Source: Pelagibacterium luteolum
GTDB lineage: Bacteria; Pseudomonadota; Alphaproteobacteria; Rhizobiales; Devosiaceae
Assembly: GCF_900100665.1 (NCBI RefSeq)
Contig: NZ_FNCS01000009.1
Location: 85,038 to 149,037, forward strand
Reading direction: 5' to 3'
DNA: 64,000 nucleotides
Shown: piece after piece, positions 18,415 to 26,899 of the stretch
Layout of the letters: each line of letters begins with the position of its first letter
How positions within the stretch are numbered: the first letter of the stretch is position 1
Translations under genes and position numbers: made by a program
The notes under the pieces: model-generated
Told to the model about the DNA's origin: nothing
Seen by the model: only the letters and a program-made list of their open reading frames with translations
The model's database searches: none

Positions 18415-19800
18415 ATCCGTCTGTTCTTGTGCGGTGGTCCGGGGGCTCTCGATGATCTCGTCATCGGGATTATCCTCGATCTCAGCCAGCGTTTCTTCTT
18501 CATCCGGCGCATTTACCGCCTGGCCGGTTGGCTGGGTATAGCGCGGCTTCTTGCGCGTTTCGTCGTACGGCTTGCTGCGAAGATCGAATTTAATAGCGGC
18601 GAAGATGAATAGGCCAATAGCGCCCAGCACCAGCATTCCAGCAGCAAAGAAAGGAGCTCCAGGAAAATGGATCGGCCGGAGCGGGCTGGTGGTGAAGAAC
18701 GCAAACATCTGGGTTGCGGCAAGAGGCGCGATGATGGCGGTCAGGGAGTTGGACGCGTTTACCGCCCCCTGTAGCTCGCCCTGCTGATTGCTGCGGACGT
18801 TGTTGGCCAGAAGCCCAGTGAGCGCCGGCGCGGCGATACCGGAAAACGCGCCGATAACTAGAAATGTCCACAGACCCAATTCGGTGTGGATGAAGGACAC
18901 CCCCGTGAACGCTACGACTGCCAGTGACAGGCCAATGATGACTGTCGGCGTAACGCCGATCGAGCGGGTAGAATAGCCAACGAGCAAGGCTTGGCTCAGC
19001 GCAAAAAGCACGCCGAATACGCCGAGTGACCGTCCGATCTGAGACGGGCTCCAGCCGAATTCCTCGATGGTGAAGAAGTTCCAGACGTTGGGATAGGTCT
19101 GACCCGCGAGCGAGAACAGGAAGAGCGAGCCCAAAAGCACGAAGATGACTGGCGAGTGGCGGAACGCGAGGATCGCCCCGACAGGGTTGGCACGCTTCCA
19201 GTTGAAGCGGCGGCGTCGAAACTTGGAAAGACTCTCAGGTAGGACGAAAAAGCCGAAGACGACGTTCGCTGCCGCAAGCACCGCCGCCAGATAAAATGGC
19301 GCGCGAGGACCGAACTCGCCTAACTCGCCGCCTATCACCGGCCCGACTATGAAGCCGAGGCCAAATGCGGCCCCGATCAGGCCAAAGCGCTGGGAGCGCT
19401 TTTCCTTGGGAGTGATATCCGCCACATACGCGGTCGCCGTTCCCATGGCTGCGCCACAGATGCCCGAAAGAACGCGCCCGACGAACAGCCAAGCGAGGGT
19501 GGGTGCCCATGCCATGATCAGGTAATCGATCGACAGGCCGACCAGGGAAAGGAGCAGGATCGGCCGTCGTCCCCATCGGTCCGACAAATTGCCCAGGATC
19601 GGGGAAAAGAAGAACTGCATCGAGGCGTAAACGAACACCAGATATCCGCCGATCACCGCAGCGTTGGTGACTGTTTCGCCGGAGAGGTCGAGAATGAGCT
19701 CGGGAAGAACGGGCAGGATGATGCCCAGCCCGACGATGTCCAAAAACACCGTGATCAGGATGAAGACGAGCGTCAGGCGCGACTGGGGATTAACTCGCAT
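18406..19800 (-). CDS. MFS transporter, TetA/Tcr-like drug:proton antiporter
   Basis: A 464-residue major facilitator with 12 transmembrane segments. The motif-A loop GNLSDRWGRRPILLLSLVG is between helices 2 and 3, and helix 5 carries GPVIGGELG (motif C), so this is an exporter of the DHA1/TetA type. The N-terminal half closely follows the tetracycline-efflux pattern (FLDIVGLGIILPVLPELI). A charged tail of about 55 residues with Glu/Asp runs extends beyond the usual end. The gene name does not prove tetracycline resistance; chromosomal relatives export varied compounds. Confidence 0.9.
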   Translation of the reverse strand: MRVNPQSRLTLVFILITVFLDIVGLGIILPVLPELILDLSGETVTNAAVIGGYLVFVYASMQFFFSPILGNLSDRWGRRPILLLSLVGLSIDYLIMAWAPTLAWLFVGRVLSGICGAAMGTATAYVADITPKEKRSQRFGLIGAAFGLGFIVGPVIGGELGEFGPRAPFYLAAVLAAANVVFGFFVLPESLSKFRRRRFNWKRANPVGAILAFRHSPVIFVLLGSLFLFSLAGQTYPNVWNFFTIEEFGWSPSQIGRSLGVFGVLFALSQALLVGYSTRSIGVTPTVIIGLSLAVVAFTGVSFIHTELGLWTFLVIGAFSGIAAPALTGLLANNVRSNQQGELQGAVNASNSLTAIIAPLAATQMFAFFTTSPLRPIHFPGAPFFAAGMLVLGAIGLFIFAAIKFDLRSKPYDETRKKPRYTQPTGQAVNAPDEEETLAEIEDNPDDEIIESPRTTAQEQTDKK

Positions 19801-19886
19801 GGGACTCGTTTTCTAGTCAGAGCGCAGGGGTCAGTTGGCACATTGGTCGAGGTAAAGGCAAGGGCACTGCCAAGGTTCCCATTCAC

Positions 19887-21065
19887 TTAGGACGACACGT
19901 GGGGATCATAGCCATAGACCCAATCAAGACGGCGGAAATGGTCGCGCGGCCCCGACGCCCGTATGACGAGGTCGCGGGCGAGCGATAGCGGCGCACGCAT
20001 GTGGAATATGCGTCCATTGGCCCTTGAGACCTCCTGGACGCGGCCAACGCGAGGTTTTCGCAGCGCGGCGTAGCGCGTAAAGGCGTGCTCGGCATTTGGA
20101 GAAGCGGCAAGCAGTGGTGCGAGGACAGCAGCATCCTCGATCGCCATCGCCGCGCCCTGCGCCTGGAAGGGGAGCATGGCGTGCGCAGCATCACCGATGA
20201 TTCCGACCGGTCCGCGTGACCATGTGTCCGTCATGACCTCCGAGAGCACCCAAGGCGTCCAGCCATCTCCGACCGCAGTCATCACGACTTCCAGTCGGCG
20301 ATTGCCGCGCGTGTGGATTGTAGGTGCAACAAGGGGGGATGGGTTGGGGTCGGCCTGATGCGTAAAGAGCGCCAGGTTGACGGCGTTTCGCTGGGGCAGG
20401 GGATAAACGACAAGGTGATAATTGCTGTTCAGCAGTAGAGCCGTTCTGCGCAGATCGAACGTCTCGTCCAGCGCATGCGTCGGGACGAGCGCGCGCCATG
20501 CGATCTTGCCGGTATAGCGGGCGTCAGGACCGCCAAGGACCTGAGTGCGCACCGCGGATCGGACACCGTCGGCTCCAATCAGGGCGAAGGGGCGCGCTCG
20601 GCGTGGCATGTCTTCGGCGTCTGTAAAACGTACCTCCAACCGATCACCTTCGGTATCGATCGCGAGATCGTTCACTCCGAAAGCGATGTCGATATTGGCG
20701 AAGCGCTTTGCGGCGGCGAAAAGGGTTTCGACGAGGTCGGCTCTATGCATCACAGCATAGGGTGCCCCAAACCGCTCGGCGATTTCTTCACCTAGCGCCA
20801 AAGTCTGAAGGGGCTGGGCGCGAGTCCCGGGAAAGATGTCGATGCCGCTCGGTGAGAAGCTTCTGTCTTCAATTGAGTCGGCGAGACCGAGACGATCGAG
20901 AGGCTTTCGGGCGTTGGGGCTGATCTGCAGCCCGGCACCAAATTCACTCAAACTCGCGTTGCGCTCGATGACTAGAACTTGAAGGCCGAACTTCGCGAGC
21001 CCGAGCGCAAGCGTCAGTCCGGCGATGCCGGCCCCAACGATCGTGATTGCGCGGGGGGCACCCAT
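19887..21065 (-). CDS. FAD-dependent aromatic monooxygenase
   Basis: Class A flavoprotein hydroxylase of 392 aa. The FAD-binding GAGIAGLTLALGLAKFG is at residues 12-28, the DG motif in GADGVRSAVR near residue 160, and the GD motif in GIIGDAAHAMLPFQAQGA near residue 290. This matches salicylate/3-hydroxybenzoate hydroxylases and the NAD(P)H-dependent family at large. It follows the small zinc-finger gene by 15 bases on the same strand. A ubiquinone-type or aromatic ring hydroxylation is possible; the substrate is not assigned. Confidence 0.88.
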   Translation of the reverse strand: MGAPRAITIVGAGIAGLTLALGLAKFGLQVLVIERNASLSEFGAGLQISPNARKPLDRLGLADSIEDRSFSPSGIDIFPGTRAQPLQTLALGEEIAERFGAPYAVMHRADLVETLFAAAKRFANIDIAFGVNDLAIDTEGDRLEVRFTDAEDMPRRARPFALIGADGVRSAVRTQVLGGPDARYTGKIAWRALVPTHALDETFDLRRTALLLNSNYHLVVYPLPQRNAVNLALFTHQADPNPSPLVAPTIHTRGNRRLEVVMTAVGDGWTPWVLSEVMTDTWSRGPVGIIGDAAHAMLPFQAQGAAMAIEDAAVLAPLLAASPNAEHAFTRYAALRKPRVGRVQEVSRANGRIFHMRAPLSLARDLVIRASGPRDHFRRLDWVYGYDPHVSS

Positions 21066-21080
21066 AGGCGCGGCGCGCGA

Positions 21081-21326
21081 CTAGGCGTGTTCGATGTGAA
21101 AGATCGCGCTCTGGGGATTGGCCGATCCGGCAGGCAGTGCCGGATCAAAGACAAAGAGCGTCGAGCAGTATGGGCAGACGACTTCCGTGTCGGACCCCAT
21201 GTCGAGAAACACATGCGGATGATCGAACGGTGGCATGGCGCCAACACACTGGAACTCCTTGGCGCCGATCGAGATGCGCGCAAGGCCATCGGTATTGTGG
21301 AAGTGTGGAGTGAAATGCTGTGCCAT
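21081..21326 (-). CDS. NDUFS6-like zinc-finger protein
   Basis: An 81-residue protein with the small zinc-binding domain found in alphaproteobacteria and in mitochondrial complex I subunit NDUFS6. Ligands are a Cys (FQCVGA), DHPHVFLDMG with its His, and a closing CPYC pair. The frame upstream to 21539 overlaps the divergent hydrolase gene and is not coding-like, so I chose the ATG at 21326 even though its ribosome site is weak. It precedes the flavin monooxygenase in a likely two-gene operon. Confidence 0.85.
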   Translation of the reverse strand: MAQHFTPHFHNTDGLARISIGAKEFQCVGAMPPFDHPHVFLDMGSDTEVVCPYCSTLFVFDPALPAGSANPQSAIFHIEHA

Positions 21327-21461
21327 CGAAGTCGCCGTCTGGATGGTGTCTGGAAAATCGCGCGGACCATACCGATTTGGCTTCGCAATGGCCAGTGCGA
21401 TGTTGGCGTGCTGGAAGTGAGTTGTTAAGACGGGACAAATCCAGAGTCGAAAGAATCCCTT

Positions 21462-22220
21462 ATGCCTAGTTTTCAATCCGAAGGTTTCACCTTGGCTTAC
21501 GAGGTTTATGGCGAGGGGGCGCCGATCTTCGCAATACATGGTTTTGCGTCGAACGGGATCGTAAACTGGGTGGCGACGGGCTGGGTCGAGGCTTTAACCA
21601 GTGCCGGCTATCAGGTCGTGACGCTTGACAATCGCGGTCACGGCCAGTCGGAAAAGATATACGATCCGGCAGTGTACGGCGCGCCGGATATGGCGCGAGA
21701 CGTGGCTAATCTGATCGACCATCTAGAGTTCGAGAAAGTCGCACTGCTGGGCTATTCCATGGGCGCGCGCATCAGCGCCTTCGTTTGCCTGCAAAACCCG
21801 GAAAAGGTCGCTTGTGCGATCTTTGGTGGTCTTGGTGCCAACATGCCGAAGCCGATGCTCGACAGTGAGCAGATCATCGAAGCACTCAATGCCGATGCAC
21901 TCTCTCAGGTGACGCATCCGACCGGTCGGCAGTTTCGTATTTTCGCCGAACGCACCAAGAGCGACCTTAGGGCGCTTGCGGCGTGCATGGGCGGATCGCG
22001 AACGAAAATTGCCGTTGAAGATCTCAAGTCCATCGCCGTTCCGGTGCTTGTTGCGGTCGGCAGTGAGGACGAAGTGGCAGGACCAGCGCAGCCTCTGGCC
22101 GATCTGCTGCCGAAGGGGGAGGCGCTTGTCATAGAAAGGCGCGACCACATGCGCGCCACGGGCGACCCTCAATTTAGGCGCGGCGTGCTGGAATTTCTGA
22201 AACGCGTTTATCCCTCCTGA
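21462..22220 (+). CDS. Alpha/beta hydrolase
   Basis: A 252-residue alpha/beta-fold hydrolase. The oxyanion-hole segment HGFASNG is near residue 27. The nucleophile elbow GYSMGA has its Ser at about residue 100. A late Asp lies in GSEDEVAG and the catalytic His in RRDHMRATGD. It fits the 3-oxoadipate enol-lactonase/esterase-like group; the substrate is unknown. Divergent from the zinc-finger gene. Confidence 0.88.
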   Translation: MPSFQSEGFTLAYEVYGEGAPIFAIHGFASNGIVNWVATGWVEALTSAGYQVVTLDNRGHGQSEKIYDPAVYGAPDMARDVANLIDHLEFEKVALLGYSMGARISAFVCLQNPEKVACAIFGGLGANMPKPMLDSEQIIEALNADALSQVTHPTGRQFRIFAERTKSDLRALAACMGGSRTKIAVEDLKSIAVPVLVAVGSEDEVAGPAQPLADLLPKGEALVIERRDHMRATGDPQFRRGVLEFLKRVYPS

Positions 22221-22316
22221 GGCAATTGTGAACCAATTTGCCACCTGACCCTTTGTTTGAGACAATGGGTTCGCCTATATGTGGCGTTCGCGCCAATCCG
22301 TCCCTTGGAGACGACC

Positions 22317-23138
22317 ATGTCGAACAGCGTCAAGAAGCCCGGTAATCTGAAGTCCGTCGACCCGATCTGGGACGCGATGATGATTGACGCCGAGCGTATT
22401 TGCGCTGCTGAGCCATTTATGACCCAGCTCGCGATTTCGAGCGTGCTGAACCATGACGGGTTCGAGTCCGCTCTTGCGCACCGGCTGGCGGCGCGGCTTG
22501 ATCACGCCGACGTGCCTTCTGATCTGATCCGGCAGGCTTTCGATGAGATGCTTCGCGCTACGCCCGAAATCGCGGCATCTGCCCGTGCGGACCTCGCGGC
22601 CACTCTCGAACGCGATCCTGCCTGCCATCGTGCGATAGAGCCGTTCCTGTTTTTCAAGGGCTATCAAGCTATCCAGACGCATCGGTTCGCCCATGCGTTG
22701 TGGCGCGCCGGGCGCAGAGATTTCGCCTATTATCTGCAGAGCCGATCGAGTCAGGTCTTCCAGGTGGACATTCACCCTGCTGCCCGGATCGGCAAAGGCA
22801 TAATGCTCGATCACGCCACCGGGTTCGTTGTCGGCGAGACCGCGATGATCGGCGATCACGTCTCGATCTTGCATTCGGTGACCCTTGGCGGCACGGGCAA
22901 GGCCGATGAGGATCGCCATCCCAAGATCGGCAATGGCGTGTTGATCGGGGCAGGAGCGAAAATTCTGGGCAATATCCGCGTGGGCGATTGTTCACGCATC
23001 GCTGCGGGTTCGGTCGTGCTCAAGGAAGTGCCGGCGCGGACGACGGTCGCCGGCGTGCCAGCCAAAGTGGTGGGTGAGGCGGGATGCAACCAGCCCGCGA
23101 CGGTCATGGACCAGATCGTCATGGTCGCGCGCGACTAG
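22317..23138 (+). CDS. cysE: Serine O-acetyltransferase
   Basis: CysE, 273 aa (same length as the E. coli enzyme). It acetylates L-serine with acetyl-CoA, the first step of cysteine synthesis. The N-terminal helical domain covers about residues 1-140. Left-handed beta-helix hexapeptide repeats follow, with DIHPAARIGKG, LDHATGFVVGETA and ILHSVTLGGTGK carrying the active-site His residues. The ATG at 22317 has GGAG six bases upstream; the open frame before it is untranslated leader. The next gene, DUF3126, is its usual neighbour in this order. Confidence 0.95.
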   Translation: MSNSVKKPGNLKSVDPIWDAMMIDAERICAAEPFMTQLAISSVLNHDGFESALAHRLAARLDHADVPSDLIRQAFDEMLRATPEIAASARADLAATLERDPACHRAIEPFLFFKGYQAIQTHRFAHALWRAGRRDFAYYLQSRSSQVFQVDIHPAARIGKGIMLDHATGFVVGETAMIGDHVSILHSVTLGGTGKADEDRHPKIGNGVLIGAGAKILGNIRVGDCSRIAAGSVVLKEVPARTTVAGVPAKVVGEAGCNQPATVMDQIVMVARD

Positions 23139-23303
23139 AGAAACGCTAGCGGAGCAGGACTGCGGGGAAAATTTATCCCCGGCATTGCCTTCTGTTCCGC
23201 GATGACTAAAGTCGCGCCGATCCTAAACCAAAACCATTTTGTTGCGTTGTCAGAGGCGGCGTCTCGCATTTCGCCTCGCGATTGAACGCATTGGAGATTT
23301 TTT

Positions 23304-23522
23304 GTGAAGCACGACGAAATCATCAAGATCCAGAAGTACCTGCAGCAGAAATTCGGTAATACCGCCATCGACGTTCGCCCACGTCCGAAGCAGGACGATT
23401 CGGTTGAACTCTATCTTGGCGACGAGTTTTTTGGGCTGATCTATGTCGACGAGGACGAAGGCGAGAAGTCCTATATGGTGCAGATCTCGATCCTCGATAT
23501 CGACCTTGACGAAGTGAGCTGA
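23304..23522 (+). CDS. DUF3126 family protein
   Basis: A 72-residue acidic protein (ends ISILDIDLDEVS) matching the DUF3126 family of alphaproteobacteria, which regularly follows cysE. GTG start at 23304 with GGAG at 23292-23295. Two predicted helices, then a beta-rich acidic half with YVDEDEGEKSYMVQI. Function unknown. Confidence 0.88.
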   Translation: MKHDEIIKIQKYLQQKFGNTAIDVRPRPKQDDSVELYLGDEFFGLIYVDEDEGEKSYMVQISILDIDLDEVS

Positions 23523-23544
23523 GGGCTTCTGCCCTTGCTTTGCC

Positions 23545-24237
23545 CTACAGCCGCAGCATGGCCAAGGCGTTTTCAACCGTTTCGTCGAAGCTTCGCCAAT
23601 TGCCCAATGCTGATGGCTCGAAGGTCACTATGGCCGTGTTGCGATCGCTCAACGACAGGACACGCATGCAAGTCCGAGTGCCAATACGGTCGTTGACCGG
23701 CCTCATGCATTTGGCGACGAACGGGCCGGCACTGAGCGGGTCGTACCAGACCGTCTCCCCTTGGGTTCCGGCGTCGATCTCCAGAGGCTTTCCAACAAGG
23801 CCGATCGGCCCGGAAAGCTGAGTGTCGGCGAACTGGTGCAAATAGACGCTGTCGAGTAGAGCAGCGCTCGTTCGCACACGGCCGCGCGGCATCAGCGTAA
23901 TATCGACTTCACTCAATCCGTTTTCAGAGATCGGTAGTGCCAGCGTCAGGTCGAGACGCTCGGCAAAGCCGTCGCGTCGCTGTGCCGGGTCTCCTATCAG
24001 GCTGGCGGGAATGGCGTAGCGTTGTGCCCCGATGGTGACGCTGTGACGTTCCACTAAGGCAGGTACACCTGGATCGCTCGTCGCAGCGCTGAAATATCCT
24101 CGCAGACCATAAGCTAGTCCGAGCCCGGCAAGCGCGGCGATTAGCATTATCACAGCAAGCGTGTAGAGCACCGATCTCAGAGGAATGTCGGCGCGCTGAT
24201 TTTCCGCGATGGAGGTCGGGTTGCTCAAATTAACCAT
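23545..24237 (-). CDS. Single-pass membrane protein, function unknown
   Basis: A 230-residue protein with one transmembrane segment near residues 22-48 (TLAVIMLIAALAGLGLAYGL) and a large C-terminal domain predicted outside the membrane. It contains two Cys (AKCMRP and RTCMRV) that may pair. The ATG at 24237 (MVNLSNPTS) is chosen; the upstream frame runs into a promoter-like region. Hyphomicrobiales genomes carry similar unnamed proteins near cysE, but I know no function. Confidence 0.75.
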   Translation of the reverse strand: MVNLSNPTSIAENQRADIPLRSVLYTLAVIMLIAALAGLGLAYGLRGYFSAATSDPGVPALVERHSVTIGAQRYAIPASLIGDPAQRRDGFAERLDLTLALPISENGLSEVDITLMPRGRVRTSAALLDSVYLHQFADTQLSGPIGLVGKPLEIDAGTQGETVWYDPLSAGPFVAKCMRPVNDRIGTRTCMRVLSLSDRNTAIVTFEPSALGNWRSFDETVENALAMLRL

Positions 24238-24315
24238 AGGTATCTGGAGGCAGTGACAAGGATTTTGGCACCGATTATGTTTAATAAAGCGTAAACGCGT
24301 GTCCGGGAGTTTCTT

Positions 24316-24642
24316 GTGACCCAGTTCATCCTGGCCCTGTTTCTGATCGGTATCGGATTGAGTGTCGCCGGGACGGGCACTCATCTCTACCAACAGCTTG
24401 CCCGTAAAGTTGCAGCGTTTAGTCTGCAGGGGCAGACTGCGCTAGAGAGCCTGATCAATGTGGTTGTCGTCGTGATATGCGGCCCGTACATGATGTTGCG
24501 CATGGGCTGGCAATCGGGCAGTGCCGGTCGTCCTGCCACCGTCGACGTACTGCTCGCCTCAACCATTGCCTTTGGCTGGAGCTTTGTCACGGGATTGATG
24601 ATCGTCGGCACCTATGTCGCGATGCTGCGCGCGGTTGCGTAG
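24316..24642 (+). CDS. Small integral membrane protein, function unknown
   Basis: A 108-residue protein with three predicted transmembrane segments (FILALFLIGIGLSVAG, SLINVVVVVICGPYMML, FVTGLMIVGTYVAML). GTG start at 24316. Divergent from the single-pass membrane protein gene with about 78 bases between starts. No named family recognised. Confidence 0.75.
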   Translation: MTQFILALFLIGIGLSVAGTGTHLYQQLARKVAAFSLQGQTALESLINVVVVVICGPYMMLRMGWQSGSAGRPATVDVLLASTIAFGWSFVTGLMIVGTYVAMLRAVA

Positions 24643-24651
24643 ATCAAGCCG

Positions 24652-24686
24652 AAAAAAAAGACCGGCGCTCCGCTTGGAGGCCGGCC
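24652..24686 (-). terminator. Terminator of the transglutaminase-like peptidase gene
   Basis: On the minus strand a CCGG-CTCC / GGAG-CCGG hairpin with an aagc loop is followed by eight T. It lies 35 bases after the stop of the gene at 24722-25351 and also faces the end of the plus-strand membrane protein gene. Confidence 0.75.
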
Positions 24687-24721
24687 TAAGTACACTCCTG
24701 TCGGGGAGTGGGTAGTGAGGT

Positions 24722-25351
24722 CTAGTACGCTGCAGTCGCCGTAACGACGTTGTCGCGACCGTCGAGGATATCGACCCACTGGCCAGCATGGGCCTGGGAC
24801 TGGCGCTTGAGGAATGTGTAGGGTGTGTCGGTCCAGATCTTGATCAGGCCTTCTTGATTGTCGAGAACGAGATCGCCGCGGTCAGTGCGGACCATCAGGA
24901 CGGCATGTCCTTCGCCATTGGGTTGCATCACGACCGAGATCAGAAGGTTGGCCGGTGACCAGCCGCGCTCGATCAGCGCGGCGCGCTTTGCGAGCGAGAT
25001 GTCTTCGCAATCGCCATAACCAGATGTCGGCAGTGTCCAGAACTCGGGGACACCGTAAAGGTCCTGGTCGCTCATGGCCGTGATGGTGGTGTTGTAGTGG
25101 TTGTTGACGTCCTGAAGCTCGGCCCATAAGGCGTCGGTCAGCGACACTGGCGCGGTGGGCGCCATGGGCTGGCAGTCATAGGGACGGCGTTCGCAGAACT
25201 CGGCATGCCCCACTGGAATGGACGTCAGGTCCATCGTCGTGGCGTAGGCCGGATGCAGGCTGGCGACGTCCTGAGCGGCAACCGGCGCGGCGGCTGCGAA
25301 GGATACGGTGAGGGCTAAAAGGCCCGAGATAAGGATCGATTTGTTTTTCAT
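24722..25351 (-). CDS. Transglutaminase-like cysteine peptidase (BTLCP)
   Basis: Exported bacterial transglutaminase-like cysteine proteinase of 209 aa. The signal peptide ends near AAPVAAQDV. The catalytic triad is readable: Cys in GYGDCEDISLAKRAALIERG, His in GEGHAVLMV and Asp in LVLDNQ. The family (LapG relatives) includes periplasmic proteases regulating adhesins. The ATG at 25351 is the last start before the signal peptide. Its ribosome site, GGGGAG, lies in the loop and arm of a perfect inverted repeat (see 25353-25381). No LapD-like partner is adjacent. Confidence 0.88.
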   Translation of the reverse strand: MKNKSILISGLLALTVSFAAAAPVAAQDVASLHPAYATTMDLTSIPVGHAEFCERRPYDCQPMAPTAPVSLTDALWAELQDVNNHYNTTITAMSDQDLYGVPEFWTLPTSGYGDCEDISLAKRAALIERGWSPANLLISVVMQPNGEGHAVLMVRTDRGDLVLDNQEGLIKIWTDTPYTFLKRQSQAHAGQWVDILDGRDNVVTATAAY

Positions 25352-25352
25352 T

Positions 25353-25381
25353 ATCGTGATCTCCCCGACAGAGATCACGAT
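25353..25381 (-). promoter_or_regulatory. Hairpin overlapping the ribosome-binding site
   Basis: Perfect 11-bp inverted repeat: ATCGTGATCTC at 25353-25363 and GAGATCACGAT at 25371-25381, with a 7-base spacer. On the minus strand the GGGGAG ribosome site spans the loop and the start of the second arm, two bases from the ATG. It may be a protein operator or an RNA hairpin hiding the ribosome site. Confidence 0.75.
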
Positions 25382-25471
25382 AGAGGTCGGCGATTTCGCT
25401 GATCCGAAAACTACAACGCAGTTTTTATGCGTGTTTTATCGGCTTGTTTTACGGCGCGTTAGCCATGATTT

Positions 25472-25933
25472 CTAGCGTCGCGCATAGAAGGCATTACCGC
25501 CAGCAACCAGAACGTAGTGCATGTTGCGGTATGGGAACGTCAAACCGGCGGTATGAAAATACATTGCATCCTGCACGCCATGATGACGTTCGCCCCTCAG
25601 GGCGCGCTGAGCCATCGCCGACGCCAGTTGGACGCTGCGCGGCTCGGTCATCTGACGGGTGAGAACGCCGGACGCAAACTGGTTACGCTGGCCGACAACG
25701 CCACAAACATCATTGGGAAACTGGGGTGAGTTGACGCGGTTCATCACTACCGTGCCCACGGCCAGCATGCCATCCGGGCTCGAGCGGTTGGATTCGAAGT
25801 ACATGACGCGGGTCATGCATTCATGAGCCGAGTTGGCACTGAAGAGCCCGCCGAAAAGCGAGGTGCACCCGGACAGGGTAGTGAGGGCGGTAAGGCTGAC
25901 GGCCAAAGCCGCTACCTTTTTTCTGATACGCAT
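25472..25933 (-). CDS. Cell wall hydrolase, SleB-type lipoprotein
   Basis: A 153-residue protein with a lipoprotein signal (LSGC lipobox near residues 20-23) followed by a Hydrolase_2/SleB domain. The conserved MYFESNRSSPDGMLAVGTVVMNRV includes the catalytic Glu; it is followed by CGVVGQRNQF and a closing NMHYVLVAGGNAFY. It should cut peptidoglycan glycan strands in the periplasm. The ATG at 25933 is favoured; one four codons earlier is also possible. Confidence 0.88.
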   Translation of the reverse strand: MRIRKKVAALAVSLTALTTLSGCTSLFGGLFSANSAHECMTRVMYFESNRSSPDGMLAVGTVVMNRVNSPQFPNDVCGVVGQRNQFASGVLTRQMTEPRSVQLASAMAQRALRGERHHGVQDAMYFHTAGLTFPYRNMHYVLVAGGNAFYARR

Positions 25934-26164
25934 TACAACTACCATCCAGAGTACGCGGCTGGCTGCGCGGTCCGACCCCGCCCCCAGCGGCCGTTCATCG
26001 CGCGACTGTCAGGACAATACCGGTGAGCGGGTTAAGGATCGGTTCACTACGAAAATTTCCCGATCGTTGATCAGTATTCGCAGTACCGGCAATTCGTGGG
26101 ACGACCTAGGCAGACCAGACGGGCCGCAGTTGACGGGTCAGCACTGCGGGATAGCCGAAAGCGA

Positions 26165-26779
26165 TCAATTGATCCGGAGGTTTTGCTGCACGACGGTGAG
26201 CATTTCCTGCACGGAGGCAAATTCCACGGCGATGCCGTCAGAAAAGTGCCTGATGACGCGGGCGCGCATGCGGCCGAGAGTGATTGGCGTGCCGAGCGCC
26301 GGGCGTACGTCGATCTCGACGGCGGCGCCTGAGAGCGAGATGTCCGTAATCTTGCAATTGTAGCGTCGGCCGTCTTCGAGCAGGATCGAGGAGTGGCGGA
26401 TGTCGGGAACGACGCGTTCGTGCCGACGGTCTTCAGGCAGGTTCAGAAGATCGCGGTTGGCAAGCCAGGTAAGCTGGGCGGCGAGTTTCTCGCGCTTGCG
26501 CGAAGACGCCACCAAATCCATGCGAAAGCCGCCGTCAAACGTTTCGAGAATCGTGCCTTCGACGCGACCGAGGTGATCGAGATATCCGATAACCTTTTCG
26601 CCCACCCGACCCGAGACCGGTGCGATGACTACAGCATCCCCAGGGGACATCTCGATGACTTGGCAGGGAAACTCGCGGCGATCAGCGAGCATATAGCGTC
26701 CGAGGATCGAAACGCGAACGCGCTGGAAGCGGCCTTCGTTGTCGTCACGAAGCGCCGCAGCAGCCATCACATTCGTCAT
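26165..26779 (-). CDS. Tandem PilZ-domain protein
   Basis: About 204 aa with two PilZ-like halves. The first (residues ~15-95) starts RFQRVRVSILGRYML and has EMSPGD in place of the DxSxxG motif. The second (~115-200) has RRHERV and the canonical DISLSGAAVEI. The RxxxR and DxSxxG pair in the second half suggests c-di-GMP binding there; the first may be degenerate. The start at 26779 has AGGA just upstream; another at 26797 is possible. A PAS_5 protein lies divergently upstream in order but on the same strand, a pairing common in relatives. Confidence 0.85.
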   Translation of the reverse strand: MTNVMAAAALRDDNEGRFQRVRVSILGRYMLADRREFPCQVIEMSPGDAVVIAPVSGRVGEKVIGYLDHLGRVEGTILETFDGGFRMDLVASSRKREKLAAQLTWLANRDLLNLPEDRRHERVVPDIRHSSILLEDGRRYNCKITDISLSGAAVEIDVRPALGTPITLGRMRARVIRHFSDGIAVEFASVQEMLTVVQQNLRIN

Positions 26780-26899
26780 AGAATCCTGGATGAGCATCGC
26801 CCGCGCCCGCCTCCGCCACCGTCTTTTGTCACCATCTTATGTGGTCTAGCGTTAACGGACGGTAATGGAGGCATCCTGGCTTTAGCGCGAATGCAGTCT

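Noticed and set aside
18406..19800. Calling the MFS gene a tetracycline resistance determinant
   Set aside because: TetA-like exporters in environmental alphaproteobacteria have varied substrates; nothing here shows tetracycline transport.
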